Source: Desulfitobacterium dichloroeliminans LMG P-21439 | GTDB lineage: Bacteria > Bacillota > Desulfitobacteriia > Desulfitobacteriales > Desulfitobacteriaceae | DNA: 64,000 nucleotides | Reading direction: 5' to 3' | Assembly: GCF_000243135.2 (NCBI RefSeq) | Contig: NC_019903.1 | Location: 534,001 to 598,000, forward strand | Shown: in pieces, positions 43,501-52,148 of the stretch | How the letters are laid out: each line of letters begins with the position of its first letter | How positions within the stretch are numbered: position 1 is the first letter of the stretch | Notes under the pieces: generated by a model | The model's database searches: none | What the model was told of the DNA's origin: nothing | Seen by the model: the letters and a program-made list of their open reading frames with translations, nothing else | Program-made: the position numbers and the translations under genes

Positions 43501-44091
43501 GAGTCCAGCATCACCCTCATCAAAGCAAAATATGCCGAAAAGACCAAACTGTTAAAGGACCAAGAAAAGTTGGATTATCAGCTGGGTCTATTAAATGATT
43601 TAGAAAAGCTATTTAAAGGCAAGCGCTTCGTCGAGTATGTGGCAGCCCATCAACTGAAATATGTATCCATCGAAGCCGATAAGAAATTAAAAGAGATCAC
43701 GGGCGGAAATTATGGGCTGGAAGTGGATGAGAATGGCAAATTCATCATCCGAGATTACAAAAACGGAGGGGCGCAACGGGATGCGAGCACCTTGTCCGGT
43801 GGAGAAACATTTCTGGCATCCTTAGCTTTAGCCTTGGCGTTATCAGCTCAGATTCAATTAAAAGGGACCGCACCCTTAGAATTGTTCTTTTTAGATGAAG
43901 GATTCGGGACCTTAGATGACAATCTTTTAGAAGTGGTGATGGATACTTTGGAAAGAATCCATCATGACAAATTATCCATTGGGATCATCAGTCATGTAGA
44001 ATCCATCAAGAATCGCGTTCCGGTCAAACTCATAGTAACTCCTGCTAAGGCGGGGTTAGGCGGTAGTAAAGTAGCCATCGAAGTCAGTTAA
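40549..44091 (+). CDS. sbcC: Exonuclease SbcCD subunit C (Rad50-like ATPase)
   Basis: 1180 aa from ATG 40549, which has AGGAGGAGG ahead; the frame open to 40444 lies inside sbcD. Walker A GPTGSGKST at 35-43, two long coiled coils with a zinc hook CPVCG at Cys577/Cys580, signature LSGGETF and Walker B LELFFLDEGFGTLDD near the C-terminus. It drives the nuclease SbcD and tethers DNA ends through the hook. Full length for the family. Confidence 0.95.
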   Translation: MKPIRLKIRGLNSFTDLQEVDFLRLTDKGFFGIFGPTGSGKSTILDGITLALYGAVARGSSNYMNTNSDGLNVSYEFQISEKETRRYRVDREFRRDSKTGHVRSKSAKIVHITDEGEVVLEEQATKVTEQCEMILGLQLEDFTRTVVLPQGKFSEFLKLEGKERREMLERLFNLQRYGDDLSIRLAGRIRQEKDKAQNLAGELKTYEEYSAELLQERKNELSDLAEKLVLSQAESQKAEEDYAKGKQLWNLQSELEQHILQKADLEKRENEIKENENKAEQGERALRVRPYLDHYEETLSAIATTQKQVDDLQKIVTDLAQSQKQGADRLEKARFQKDQELPLLRLRQQSVAEAIEEKKKLNTLLQEKSALQVSLDGIAKEGVDKRKKAEEITAKAEALNADILAKEKKAEDLTLDQEYKKKINDAIVVLNTYNHAKKQVNDESQVIERIKATIQVAQTRAEELAVQLATKDEEVENHNLALQNLISASPGDQDTLMALQDKVNQINDKWSKHTEYTSAIAKAQETIAKEEQELQKSKLENETLGLEVGRLESEIKTIENENRAHILREALRDGEACPVCGAKEHFLEALQFPSGMDSAINRGIDGGTLIGRELGQLSALLHEKQAAQQLSSNRVATRQESIRIQESTCKEYQEKLEGLGEEYKAYNLEEIQKQFEQLKEKITLFHTQKGDLEQKTILLKEEQNAIKMKLNTESTITGENKAQLESRQQNLSPIQVKYEEAHAELMKYQAELGVEDFQSKQDDMIQKDKQKASLELELKQVREQLKGAQEQREALNNELAELREVFKEKQATLAEKENSIQEKETGIKAKVGGVEDLAAYQQEISDSIIKIDREYLEAEEMKKLFDQRYNESHTHYRSVENSLCDLAQRMKKNQEALAKVLREEKFQDSDEVKGYLIERAEIERLKTQVREYRELLTKLAGTIETLKAKMDGQSLSAEQWQVLQTGKDEKNSLLKGLEESKIKLESSITLIKAKYAEKTKLLKDQEKLDYQLGLLNDLEKLFKGKRFVEYVAAHQLKYVSIEADKKLKEITGGNYGLEVDENGKFIIRDYKNGGAQRDASTLSGGETFLASLALALALSAQIQLKGTAPLELFFLDEGFGTLDDNLLEVVMDTLERIHHDKLSIGIISHVESIKNRVPVKLIVTPAKAGLGGSKVAIEVS

Positions 44092-44139
44092 TTGATTTTC
44101 ATCTACCAAGGGTACCGCAAACGAGGCCTCTTGCGTTTT
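44092..44139. terminator. Convergent gap with a hairpin
   Basis: CGCAAACGAGG and CCTCTTGCG form an imperfect stem followed by TTTTT on the plus strand, ending sbcC before the convergent exporter gene. Confidence 0.5.
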
Positions 44140-44586
44140 TCAATCTGATTTAGGGAATACCTTTCTTTGGCTAAAGGTCTCCGTAATAACACTAGAAAAG
44201 ATTAAGCCAAAGGCGATTGAACCAGCAATGAGAAGGGTGATGGAACCCAAGCGAACGCTTTCCATATAGTTATTCTCAATGAATTGTCGAAGAGTATCAT
44301 AGGCCATACCCCCTGGAACGAGAGGTATGATTCCAGCGATACTAAACACCGTGACGGGCATTTTAAACCGACGGGCAAGAATTTGGCTAAGAGTAGCAAT
44401 GCTGAAGGATGCAATCAAGGTAGCCGTGATGAGATTTATCTGCAAATTCAGGGTAAGTCCTACATAAATCATCCAACCTATCATTCCGACGAGACCAATC
44501 GGGAGCAAGGTTTTGCGAGGAACATTAAATAACACTCCGAAACCCATGGTGGCAAAAAAACTGGCATAAAGTGCGGTCCAACTCAT
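44140..44586 (-). CDS. ThrE-type threonine/serine exporter, C-terminal subunit (YjjB-like)
   Basis: 148 aa with four to five hydrophobic segments. GIIPLVPGGMAYDTLRQF is the motif of the DUF3815 / ThrE_2 domain. The single-chain ThrE of actinobacteria is split here into this short protein and the larger one directly upstream (21 bp apart). Together they likely export small neutral amino acids or dicarboxylates by proton antiport; substrate inferred from the family. Confidence 0.78.
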   Translation of the reverse strand: MSWTALYASFFATMGFGVLFNVPRKTLLPIGLVGMIGWMIYVGLTLNLQINLITATLIASFSIATLSQILARRFKMPVTVFSIAGIIPLVPGGMAYDTLRQFIENNYMESVRLGSITLLIAGSIAFGLIFSSVITETFSQRKVFPKSD

Positions 44587-44607
44587 AATGTTACCCCTTC
44601 CTTTTCC

Positions 44608-45369
44608 CTACATGAGCACAGCTAAGACCACTGCAACTCCGGTGCCGATAGCAAAGGCGGTTAAGAAGGCCTCGGTGCCTCGGGCAAGTCCTGCAATCAG
44701 ATCTCCTGCCATCAGATCACGGACTGCATTGGTGATGAGCACCCCGGGTACTAAGGGCATAACCGAACCGATAATGACTTTATCAATCTGAATATGGAGC
44801 CCAAGGTAATAAAAAAAGTAAGCTATAAAGCCGATGGTAAAGGCAGCAAAGATTTCGGCGAAGAACTTTACGGCAATCCGTCGTGAAGCTTTGGCGTAAA
44901 GCAAAAAGCCTAGCCCTCCCGCTGCTACGGATGGTAAAAAGTCTATGCCTGTTCCCCCGAAGGTCAAGCTAAAAAAGCCACTAGTCAGAGCAGCGGCTAA
45001 GAGTTGTAGCCAGAAGGGATAAAGAAATTTGGATTTTTCAAGGGATAAGAGAACGTCATGAGCCTGCTGTAGGGTAAGCTCACCGTCGCCCAATTTACGT
45101 GAGACATCATTGACGCTGACGATTTTATTTAAATCGATTTGTCGATCATAGATTCTCAGAAATTTTGTCTGCTCCTGATCCCGCTCCTGTCCCTGAAGGG
45201 AGAGGAAAATTCCTGTGGGCGTAACGTAACTGTTAGCTTCTTTAACAGCACAGCTACGAGCGATGCGATTCATCGTATCTTCGATGCGATAGATTTCTGC
45301 ACCGCCTTGCAGCATGATTTTACCGGCCAGGAGACAGACTTCCATAACCTCTCCAAGGGCTGCGTTCAT
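44608..45369 (-). CDS. ThrE-type threonine/serine exporter, N-terminal subunit (YjjP-like)
   Basis: 253 aa, ATG with GAGGAGGACC ahead. The soluble N-terminal half has ILQGGAEIYRIEDTMNRIA-type DUF1212 sequence, with TPTGIFLSL; the C-terminal half has about five membrane helices, including GSVMPLVPGVLITNAVRDLMAGD. First gene of the pair. Confidence 0.8.
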   Translation of the reverse strand: MNAALGEVMEVCLLAGKIMLQGGAEIYRIEDTMNRIARSCAVKEANSYVTPTGIFLSLQGQERDQEQTKFLRIYDRQIDLNKIVSVNDVSRKLGDGELTLQQAHDVLLSLEKSKFLYPFWLQLLAAALTSGFFSLTFGGTGIDFLPSVAAGGLGFLLYAKASRRIAVKFFAEIFAAFTIGFIAYFFYYLGLHIQIDKVIIGSVMPLVPGVLITNAVRDLMAGDLIAGLARGTEAFLTAFAIGTGVAVVLAVLM

Positions 45370-45462
45370 GCAAAGGTCCTCCTCGTCAAAGGTTTTAACT
45401 AGCTAATATGATAGCACAGGTCCTTGGGAATTTACAAAATCTTAATCATGCTGTAGGTCCTT

Positions 45463-46902
45463 TCATGTTTGGTTTTCAGCTTCGGGGACAAGTGGAAGGA
45501 TGATAGAAATTCGAGTACCGACATCTAGTCGGCTAAGAACTTCCAGGTGTCCGCCATGCCGCTCGGTAATCCATTGGGCAATGGAAAGACCTAATCCTGA
45601 GCCGCCAGTGGTTCGGGTTCGGGACTCGTCGGTACGAAAGAATCGCTCGAAAATTAAAGGAACCGCTTGCGGTTCGATGCCGATACCTTCGTCCTGAACG
45701 GTGAGGCGGGCAAAGTTCTTCTCTCTGGAAACGGATAGAGTAATTCGCTTTCCCGAAGGAGTATATTTCATGGCATTGTCAATAAGAATCCGCGTGGCCT
45801 GCTTAATAAGGCCTTTGTCCGCATTGATATAAACGGAAGTGAGAGTGGAAGCATACTCATGGCCACCATCGATCATTTGGGTTTCCTGTAGAACTACATG
45901 GGCGAGGGCGGATAATTCGAAACGCTCCATTTGCAAAGCCGTGGTGTTATTATCTCCCCGCGCGAGAAACAAAAGCTGTTCCACCAAGCCCTTCATATTC
46001 TCTGTTTCATGCTTGATGGCATCGATGGATTCCTGAAGGGTTTTTTCATCCTTTTTACCCCAACGATCTAAAAGATTGGCATATCCTTGAATTACAGAAA
46101 TAGGCGTCCTAAGTTCATGAGACGCATCAGAAACAAAACGCACCTGAGAACGGTAGGAATCATTGATGCGGTCCAGCATCCCATTAATTGCTGAGGCAAG
46201 GCTTTTCAGTTCGCTTTGGGTTTCACCTACGGAAATTCTTGTGTCGAGGCGGGTAGCATTGATATCATCCAGTTTCCCGGCCAAATCCTTAAGCTGTTCA
46301 GGTGAAAACGTTCCGTCGTGGCTAAGACTTCGAGTTGCTTCTGCCAATTGTTCAATAGGGCGGAGTGTTTGCCGAATCATTCTCCCATTGGAGGAAATAT
46401 TGCTGAGCAGCATGATGAATTCGATCAACACGATAATTCCAAACAGTGTGATAAGAATCTGCAGGGTATTTTGAGGACGATAGGAGATAATATAGGAACG
46501 ATTGTCCAGTTCGACCGTCACATTATAGGTCACATCTCTTATGCGCTCTAACATCGTCAAATTACCCGGATCAGGCAATTCGATGCTTCTGATTTCTGCC
46601 GCAGTTAATGAGGAGAAGTAGGGCTGTATGCTGAGAGGAAGGTGGAAGCCTTCCGGTTCGACCGTATGAGGAGAAATCTCGATCCCATTGAGGTCAAGCC
46701 ACTCGGTCGATTCTAGAGACGGTAATCCTGTCCTAGCTAATTTCTCGGCTGCATCCCCAGCAATATGCTCTGCATGCAGAAATAGCCCGGCTACACAAAC
46801 TAAAGCCAGGCAAAAATTGAGATTGACAAAAATATTCAACAGCCGCAAGAAGAGCTTCGTATTGAGCTTCCATACGATAGAAGACCGTGCCTTATCTCTC
46901 AT
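45463..46902 (-). CDS. Sensor histidine kinase
   Basis: 479 aa. Two membrane helices (about 19-42 and 148-168) bracket an extracytoplasmic domain of about 100 residues. A HAMP region follows, then the HisKA box with phospho-acceptor His262 (SDASHELRTP) and a HATPase_c domain (N-box LIDNAMKYTP, G1 DEGIGIE, G2 GGSGLGL). It overlaps its response regulator gene by 11 bp. Signal unknown. Confidence 0.92.
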   Translation of the reverse strand: MRDKARSSIVWKLNTKLFLRLLNIFVNLNFCLALVCVAGLFLHAEHIAGDAAEKLARTGLPSLESTEWLDLNGIEISPHTVEPEGFHLPLSIQPYFSSLTAAEIRSIELPDPGNLTMLERIRDVTYNVTVELDNRSYIISYRPQNTLQILITLFGIIVLIEFIMLLSNISSNGRMIRQTLRPIEQLAEATRSLSHDGTFSPEQLKDLAGKLDDINATRLDTRISVGETQSELKSLASAINGMLDRINDSYRSQVRFVSDASHELRTPISVIQGYANLLDRWGKKDEKTLQESIDAIKHETENMKGLVEQLLFLARGDNNTTALQMERFELSALAHVVLQETQMIDGGHEYASTLTSVYINADKGLIKQATRILIDNAMKYTPSGKRITLSVSREKNFARLTVQDEGIGIEPQAVPLIFERFFRTDESRTRTTGGSGLGLSIAQWITERHGGHLEVLSRLDVGTRISIILPLVPEAENQT

Positions 46903-47572
46903 CTTTAATCACATATCCTACTCCTCTGACGGTGTGAATGAGCTTAATATCAAATACCTCGTCAATTTTTCCGCGGAGGAAGCGGATGTAGACATCGACG
47001 GAGTTGGTATCCCCTGTGAAGTCGTAGCCCCAGACATGTTCAAGGAGTGCTTCCCGTGTCACCACGATTCCCTTGTTTTTGAGGAGGAAGTGCAATAGGT
47101 CAAATTCCCGTTTCGTTAAATCTATGGCCTTTCCCATCATCGTTACGGTATGACGGTCCGTATCAAGGTTCAGGCCAGAAGCAGATAACACCTCTGTGGA
47201 GCTTAACGTTGTGGTCGTTCTGAGGGTGTTACGGATACGAGCGAGAAGTTCCTCAATGGCAAAAGGTTTAGTGATGTAATCATTTGCCCCGCTATCAAGA
47301 CCGGAGACTTTATCCATCACACTATCCCGGGCAGTTAGCATAATGATGGGGACGGCAGAGGTCCGGCGAATTCTCCGCAGAACCTCCGTACCGCTTAATT
47401 TTGGTAGCATAACATCTAGCAGGACCAAGTCGAAGTCACCCGTCTCCGCAAGTTCAAGGCCCGTTCGCCCATCATAGGCCTTGGCTACGGTGTACCCTTC
47501 ATAACTAAGTTCAAGTTCCACAAAGCGGGCGATTTTTTCCTCGTCCTCAATAATCAGGATTTTTGGGCTCAT
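46892..47572 (-). CDS. OmpR/PhoB-family response regulator
   Basis: 226 aa from ATG 47572, which has GGTGGG ahead; ATG 47587 lacks a ribosome site. Receiver domain with acidic pocket ED (9-10), phospho-acceptor Asp53 (LLDVMLP) and Lys in TKPF; C-terminal winged helix (TKREFDLLHFLLKNKG, VDVYIRFLRGKID). Resembles the ArlR/CssR group. Co-transcribed with the kinase, and probably with the small membrane protein upstream (10 bp gap). Confidence 0.92.
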   Translation of the reverse strand: MSPKILIIEDEEKIARFVELELSYEGYTVAKAYDGRTGLELAETGDFDLVLLDVMLPKLSGTEVLRRIRRTSAVPIIMLTARDSVMDKVSGLDSGANDYITKPFAIEELLARIRNTLRTTTTLSSTEVLSASGLNLDTDRHTVTMMGKAIDLTKREFDLLHFLLKNKGIVVTREALLEHVWGYDFTGDTNSVDVYIRFLRGKIDEVFDIKLIHTVRGVGYVIKDER

Positions 47573-47597
47573 CAGACGTCCCACCATTTCGATAAAT

Positions 47598-48146
47598 TTA
47601 TTTGTTCATAGAGGTTTTGAGGTTTTCAGCGGCATCGGCTGCACTATCCATTGCGTCATTGATTTTGGTGCTTTTAAAATCAGGCCCCACAAAACGATAG
47701 CGAAAGCCGAAGAACAGTCCGATAATCATCAGGGGAATGGCAACCCAAAAGGTGAAGACTAAGAGTATGACGAGAGCAGTGATGGGAAATGAGCCCTTAA
47801 CGTCCTCTCCCTTAAGCACTTCAAAGGTATTTGCATTGCCCTTACCAAGTAGTTTTGAGAAAGCGTCCCAAGCATTCTTGCCGAAAGAAATAAAAGGATT
47901 CTCCTTAGCGCTGCTATATTGGTGATTTTTCCAGTCCTTTGCTGGATAGGATACCACATCGGCGTCAACAGTTTTTTCACTGCTGTAGTAACCGCCACCG
48001 GAAGGGGCATGGATTTTGCCTTGTTTTTCGAGATGGATGATGGCGTCGAGCAGATCACCGTTAGCTGCATCCAGAGCCGTTTTAGCCTCTTCATAGGTGA
48101 TATTGCCCATTGAATACAGTTTTTCTACTTTTTCTAAGGTTGTCAT
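47598..48146 (-). CDS. UBA-like / DUF4342-type membrane protein
   Basis: 182 aa, ATG with AAGGAGGAAC ahead. The N-terminal 45 residues (TTLEKVEKLYSMGNITYEEAKTALDAANGDLLDAIIHLE) are a UBA/TS-N-like helix bundle as in DUF4342. One or two membrane helices lie at about 122-148. It lies 10-25 bp upstream of the response regulator gene, so it may sense or be controlled by the two-component system. Function unknown. Confidence 0.68.
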   Translation of the reverse strand: MTTLEKVEKLYSMGNITYEEAKTALDAANGDLLDAIIHLEKQGKIHAPSGGGYYSSEKTVDADVVSYPAKDWKNHQYSSAKENPFISFGKNAWDAFSKLLGKGNANTFEVLKGEDVKGSFPITALVILLVFTFWVAIPLMIIGLFFGFRYRFVGPDFKSTKINDAMDSAADAAENLKTSMNK

Positions 48147-48407
48147 AGTTGTTCCTCCTTGTTTTGGTGTTAGATTATCAATTAACTAAATTCTAACCCC
48201 AAAAGCTTTAAGGAATATTTGCCGAAAATTAAAATTGGATTAAAAAGTGATGAAAACAATGCATTAGCTTACCCTAGTATTTTACAACTTAGCTTTAATC
48301 CTAGCAAACATATAATCTTTACACAAATGATTAAGAATGATTAGACCAAAGGAATCCCGACCTTTCGAATCTTTCTAAATTCCACCGGAAAAAAGTTTTT
48401 AAACTTG
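48147..48407. other. Divergent intergenic region
   Basis: AT-rich stretch between the minus-strand sensor cluster and the arg operon. No gene. The arg promoter is at its right end; the promoter of the minus-strand cluster should be near 48160-48220 but is not clear. Confidence 0.4.
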
Positions 48408-48442
48408 TTGAATGTTTATGCATTAAGATGTATAATTATAAA
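48408..48442 (+). promoter_or_regulatory. arg operon promoter with overlapping ArgR-box-like site
   Basis: TTGAAT (48408-48413), 17-bp spacer, TATAAT (48431-48436). TGTATAATTATAAA at 48429-48442 covers the -10 box and matches 11 of 14 positions of the ARG-box core TGAATAATTATTCA. ArgR/AhrC bound there would block RNA polymerase when arginine is high. Confidence 0.65.
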
Positions 48443-48467
48443 AATAAATAATCAAGGAGGTATGGGT

Positions 48468-49493
48468 GTGAAAGTCGGTATTATCGGAGCAACAGGCTAT
48501 ACAGGTCAAGAGCTAGTGCGTTTACTTCAACAACACCCTGAAATAGAGCTCGCCTATTTAGGATCATCTAGCCATAGCGGAGCGGCGTATGAGGAGATGT
48601 TTCCGCAGTTTTCAGGGATAGGAGCAGGACAACTTCAAAACGAGCAGGTACCGGATTTGGATGTCTTATTTTGTGCTCTTCCCCATGGTCTTACGGCGGG
48701 CCGTACAGCCGAGTGGCTGAACCGTGGCATCAAGGTCATTGATTTAGGAGCGGATTTCCGGTTAAAGGATGCCGCAGTGTATGAAGCTTGGTATAAGACT
48801 GAGCATCCTGCCCAAGAGCTTCTTCCCGAAGCAGTCTACGGTCTTCCAGAGTTGTATCGAGATCGGTTGGTTGGTAAGACTCTCGTGGCTAATCCTGGCT
48901 GCTATCCCACAGCCACGATCTTAGCCCTAGCACCCTTGCTAGGCAAAGGACTGCTGCAAAAGGATGGCTTGATTATCGATGCTAAGTCGGGAGTTTCTGG
49001 AGCGGGACGTAGTGCTACCTTAGGGAATCATTTTAGCGAAGTGAATGAAAATTTCAAAGCCTATGGAGTCGCAAGCCACCGCCATACTCCTGAGATTGAG
49101 CAGCAATTATCGGAAGCTGCAGGGGCAGAGCTCTTCGTTAACTTTACCCCTCATCTTGTGCCCATGATCCGTGGAATTTTAGCCACTATTTATGCTGAAG
49201 TTACACCTGGTGTTACGGAGGAAGACCTTAAGGCCTGCTGGCATGAACGCTACGAGAGTGAAGAATTCGTCCATGTGCTGCCAGAGGGAACCTGGCCCCA
49301 AACGAAGTTTGCCACAGGGAGCAACCATGTCTTTCTGCAGTTAAAGGTCGATCCTCGCACAGGGCGGGCCATTCTGGTCTCAGCCCTTGATAATGTCGTC
49401 AAAGGGGCTTCGGGGCAGGCCATCCAGAATATGAATCTCGTCTGTGGGTTGCCGGAGAGTATGGGGCTTAAGATGAGAGGGCTTTGGCCATAA
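48468..49493 (+). CDS. argC: N-acetyl-gamma-glutamyl-phosphate reductase
   Basis: 341 aa from GTG 48468, six bases after AAGGAGGT; an ATG at 48462 touches the ribosome site. NADP-binding GATGYTGQELVRLL, active-site Cys in NPGCYPTA and SGAGR are all typical ArgC. Third step of ornithine synthesis: reduction of N-acetylglutamyl phosphate. First gene of argCJBD. Confidence 0.95.
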   Translation: MKVGIIGATGYTGQELVRLLQQHPEIELAYLGSSSHSGAAYEEMFPQFSGIGAGQLQNEQVPDLDVLFCALPHGLTAGRTAEWLNRGIKVIDLGADFRLKDAAVYEAWYKTEHPAQELLPEAVYGLPELYRDRLVGKTLVANPGCYPTATILALAPLLGKGLLQKDGLIIDAKSGVSGAGRSATLGNHFSEVNENFKAYGVASHRHTPEIEQQLSEAAGAELFVNFTPHLVPMIRGILATIYAEVTPGVTEEDLKACWHERYESEEFVHVLPEGTWPQTKFATGSNHVFLQLKVDPRTGRAILVSALDNVVKGASGQAIQNMNLVCGLPESMGLKMRGLWP

Positions 49494-49520
49494 GGCTTAA
49501 AGAAAAGGGAGCGAATTGAG

Positions 49521-50777
49521 ATGAATGAATTAACTCAAGCTATAGAAACTCAACCCAAATGGTCTTGGATTGAAGGCGGGATTGCGGTTCCCCAAGGGTT
49601 TAGGGCGGTAGGAGTTAAAGCTAAGATTAAAAATCCGGATAAATATGATGTAGCCTTGGTCTATTCGGAGGTGCCCGCCCAAGCGGCTGGGGTATTTACT
49701 CGGAATAAAGTAAAGGCCCATCCACTTATCCTGACGAAAAAGCATTTAGAAAACGGGATAGCTCAGGCTATGGTAGCCAATAGCGGCAATGCCAATGCTT
49801 GTGTGGGCAAGCCCGGCGACGAGGCGGCTTGGGCAATGGCGACCACGACAGCTCAGGCTTTAGGGATAAAAGCCGAAGACGTATTAGTGGCTTCCACTGG
49901 AGTAATCGGGGTAGAAATGCCTGTGGAGCAGGTACTTAAGGGAATTGAGCAAGCATCCTTAGAGGTTTCCCAAGAGGCTGACCTTCAACAATCCAGACAA
50001 GCTGCACATCAGGCAGCTTTGGCAATCATGACGACAGACCTCATGGTCAAAGAGGTGTCCTGTGAATTCGTTACTGAGCAAGGTGTGATCCGTTTAGGCG
50101 CTATGGCCAAAGGATCGGGCATGATTCATCCTAATATGGGCACCATGCTGGGATTTATCACCACCGATGCCGATATCCCTTCTGCCGACCTTCAAGTCTT
50201 GCTCACGAATGCCGTGGAAGATAGCTTTAATATGGTGACCGTGGATGGGGATACCAGCACGAATGATATGGTGTTGGTTCTAGCTAATGGCCAAGCAGGA
50301 ATCCAGTTGGGCCCCGATGATTGGGCAAAGTTCCAAGAGATGTTTTTCGCAGTCTGCAAAAAATTAGCTCAAGAGATCGCTCGTGACGGAGAAGGGGCCA
50401 GTAAGTTCCTGGAAGTCAAGGTTCAAGGAACCCATACCCTAGCAGATGCTCGCCTCATTGCCAAAAGTATTTGCGGTTCCAGTCTGGTGAAGACTGCGGT
50501 CTTTGGCGAAGATGCCAACTGGGGGAGAATCCTAGCTGCGGCTGGGTATTCCGGAGCTGACTTTAATCCCGACCGAGTGGATATCTTTCTAGGTCATGTT
50601 CTTGTGGCCAAGGAGGGTCAAGGGGTTAATTTTTCGGAAGAGGAAGCGAAGGAAGTCCTCAGCCAAAAGAATATCAGCATCCGGGTGGTTCTTCAGGAAG
50701 GGGAAGCTCAGGCTACTGCCTGGGGCTGCGACTTGACGCATGAATATGTCACCATCAACGGGTCTTATCGAACATGA
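49521..50777 (+). CDS. argJ: Bifunctional ornithine acetyltransferase / N-acetylglutamate synthase
   Basis: 418 aa, ATG with AAAGGGAGCG ahead. Precursor of two chains: autocleavage before Thr208 in HPNMGTMLGF, the new N-terminal nucleophile. KGSGMIHP and NTFNMVTVDGDTSTND-like blocks are conserved. ArgJ recycles the acetyl group from N-acetylornithine to glutamate, so no separate argE is needed. Whether it is bi- or monofunctional cannot be read from sequence alone. Confidence 0.94.
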   Translation: MNELTQAIETQPKWSWIEGGIAVPQGFRAVGVKAKIKNPDKYDVALVYSEVPAQAAGVFTRNKVKAHPLILTKKHLENGIAQAMVANSGNANACVGKPGDEAAWAMATTTAQALGIKAEDVLVASTGVIGVEMPVEQVLKGIEQASLEVSQEADLQQSRQAAHQAALAIMTTDLMVKEVSCEFVTEQGVIRLGAMAKGSGMIHPNMGTMLGFITTDADIPSADLQVLLTNAVEDSFNMVTVDGDTSTNDMVLVLANGQAGIQLGPDDWAKFQEMFFAVCKKLAQEIARDGEGASKFLEVKVQGTHTLADARLIAKSICGSSLVKTAVFGEDANWGRILAAAGYSGADFNPDRVDIFLGHVLVAKEGQGVNFSEEEAKEVLSQKNISIRVVLQEGEAQATAWGCDLTHEYVTINGSYRT

Positions 50778-50855
50778 GCGAGGTCGGGTGTACGAGCTTT
50801 GAGGCTTGAGTAGATGCGAAATGGGGACAGGTCCCAGTTTTCAAGCTGTGTCTCC

Positions 50856-50989
50856 AGGATTTTGATTTGCGCCGTTCGCTCAGTAAGCTGCGCGGACAAA
50901 ACTAACGCTCAAGTACTCCGCTACGTACTTCTCGCGAAGTTTTGTTTCCACTCGCTTAAAAGTCGCTCACTCCTGTAAATCAAAATCCT
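50856..50989. repeat. 134-bp inverted-repeat element between argJ and argB
   Basis: Terminal arms AGGATTTTGATTT (50856-50868) and AAATCAAAATCCT (50977-50989) are perfect 13-bp inverted repeats; inside, ACAAAACT/AGTTTTGT and AAGTAC/GTACTT pair again toward the centre. No open frame. It has the build of a miniature inverted-repeat element inserted in the arg operon; no target duplication was clear. Confidence 0.55.
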
Positions 50990-51202
50990 TGGGTATACTT
51001 TTTAGATTCGGTTAGGTATGCCTTGAGTGGGACAGTCACTGGTTCTTTGTCTTAGAGCGATTAAGATAAGATTAGATTTAGAATAGACCTGGAACAGAGA
51101 TCGAAAAGTAAGGGGATGTTGAGTTAATGCTTAACATTAACGGACAGCACTATCTGACCCCTGGCTTCTGGCCTCTGACTTCTGAAAAAGGAGATTATAA
51201 AG

Positions 51203-52099
51203 ATGACACCCTTAGATCGAGGTTTAGATAAAGCGAGAGTGCTGATTGAGGCGCTCCCCTATATTCAAAAGTTTGCCGGAAAGACTGTGGTCATAAAGTA
51301 TGGAGGCCACGCTATGCTGGAGCAAGATCTGAAGGAGAAAGTAATGCTAGATCTTCTGCTCCTGCATTCCGTAGGAATTCGTCCGGTGGTGGTTCATGGG
51401 GGAGGTCCTGAGATCAATTCCATGCTGACGAAGGTCGGCAAAGAAAGCCATTTTATTCGGGGGCTGAGAGTTACCGATAAAGAAACCATGGAGATTGCAG
51501 CCATGGTCTTAGTGGGCAAGCTCAACACAGATATCGTCTCGATGTTGAACCGTTTCGGTGGTAAGGCAGTTGGACTTTCAGGAATGGATGCGCAGCTGCT
51601 CCAAGCGGTGAAGAAGCCCATGCAGATGCAAAATTCCCAAGGGGAATTAGAAGATGTGGATTTGGGCTTCGTAGGTGAAGTTGAGCAGGTTCGGCCGGGG
51701 ATTCTCACCACTCTTCTTGAACAAGGTTACGTCCCTGTTATTTCACCACTAGCTGGCGGGGAGGATGGGGAATCTTATAATATCAACGCGGATACGGCAG
51801 CTGGAGAAATTGCTAAAGCTCTTAAGGCAGATAAATTCCTCTTGCTAACGGATGTGCCTGGAGTTTTACGAGATGTTGAAAACCATGATTCCTTGATTTC
51901 CGTGATTGAGGAAAAAGAGATTCCTAAATTGGTTGAGGAAGGTGTCATCAGTGGGGGGATGATCCCCAAGGTAGAGTGTGCTCAAGAAGCTCTCCAAGGG
52001 GGAGTTGGAAGTGTGCACATTCTAGATGGACGCATACCTCATGCTATTCTCTTAGAACTATTCACTGATGGTGGGATTGGAACCATGTTCCAACCTTAA
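51203..52099 (+). CDS. argB: Acetylglutamate kinase
   Basis: 298 aa, ATG with AAAGGAG ahead. [26 protein letters not shown] and the C-terminal [22 protein letters not shown] are canonical ArgB. It phosphorylates N-acetylglutamate. The N-terminal helix ([21 protein letters not shown]) is the extension linked to hexamer formation and arginine inhibition, so feedback control is likely. Confidence 0.96.
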   Translation: MTPLDRGLDKARVLIEALPYIQKFAGKTVVIKYGGHAMLEQDLKEKVMLDLLLLHSVGIRPVVVHGGGPEINSMLTKVGKESHFIRGLRVTDKETMEIAAMVLVGKLNTDIVSMLNRFGGKAVGLSGMDAQLLQAVKKPMQMQNSQGELEDVDLGFVGEVEQVRPGILTTLLEQGYVPVISPLAGGEDGESYNINADTAAGEIAKALKADKFLLLTDVPGVLRDVENHDSLISVIEEKEIPKLVEEGVISGGMIPKVECAQEALQGGVGSVHILDGRIPHAILLELFTDGGIGTMFQP

Positions 52100-52148
52100 A
52101 ACAAGAGCTTTATGAACCCAAAAAAGCGATATGAAGGAGGAAAAAAGG

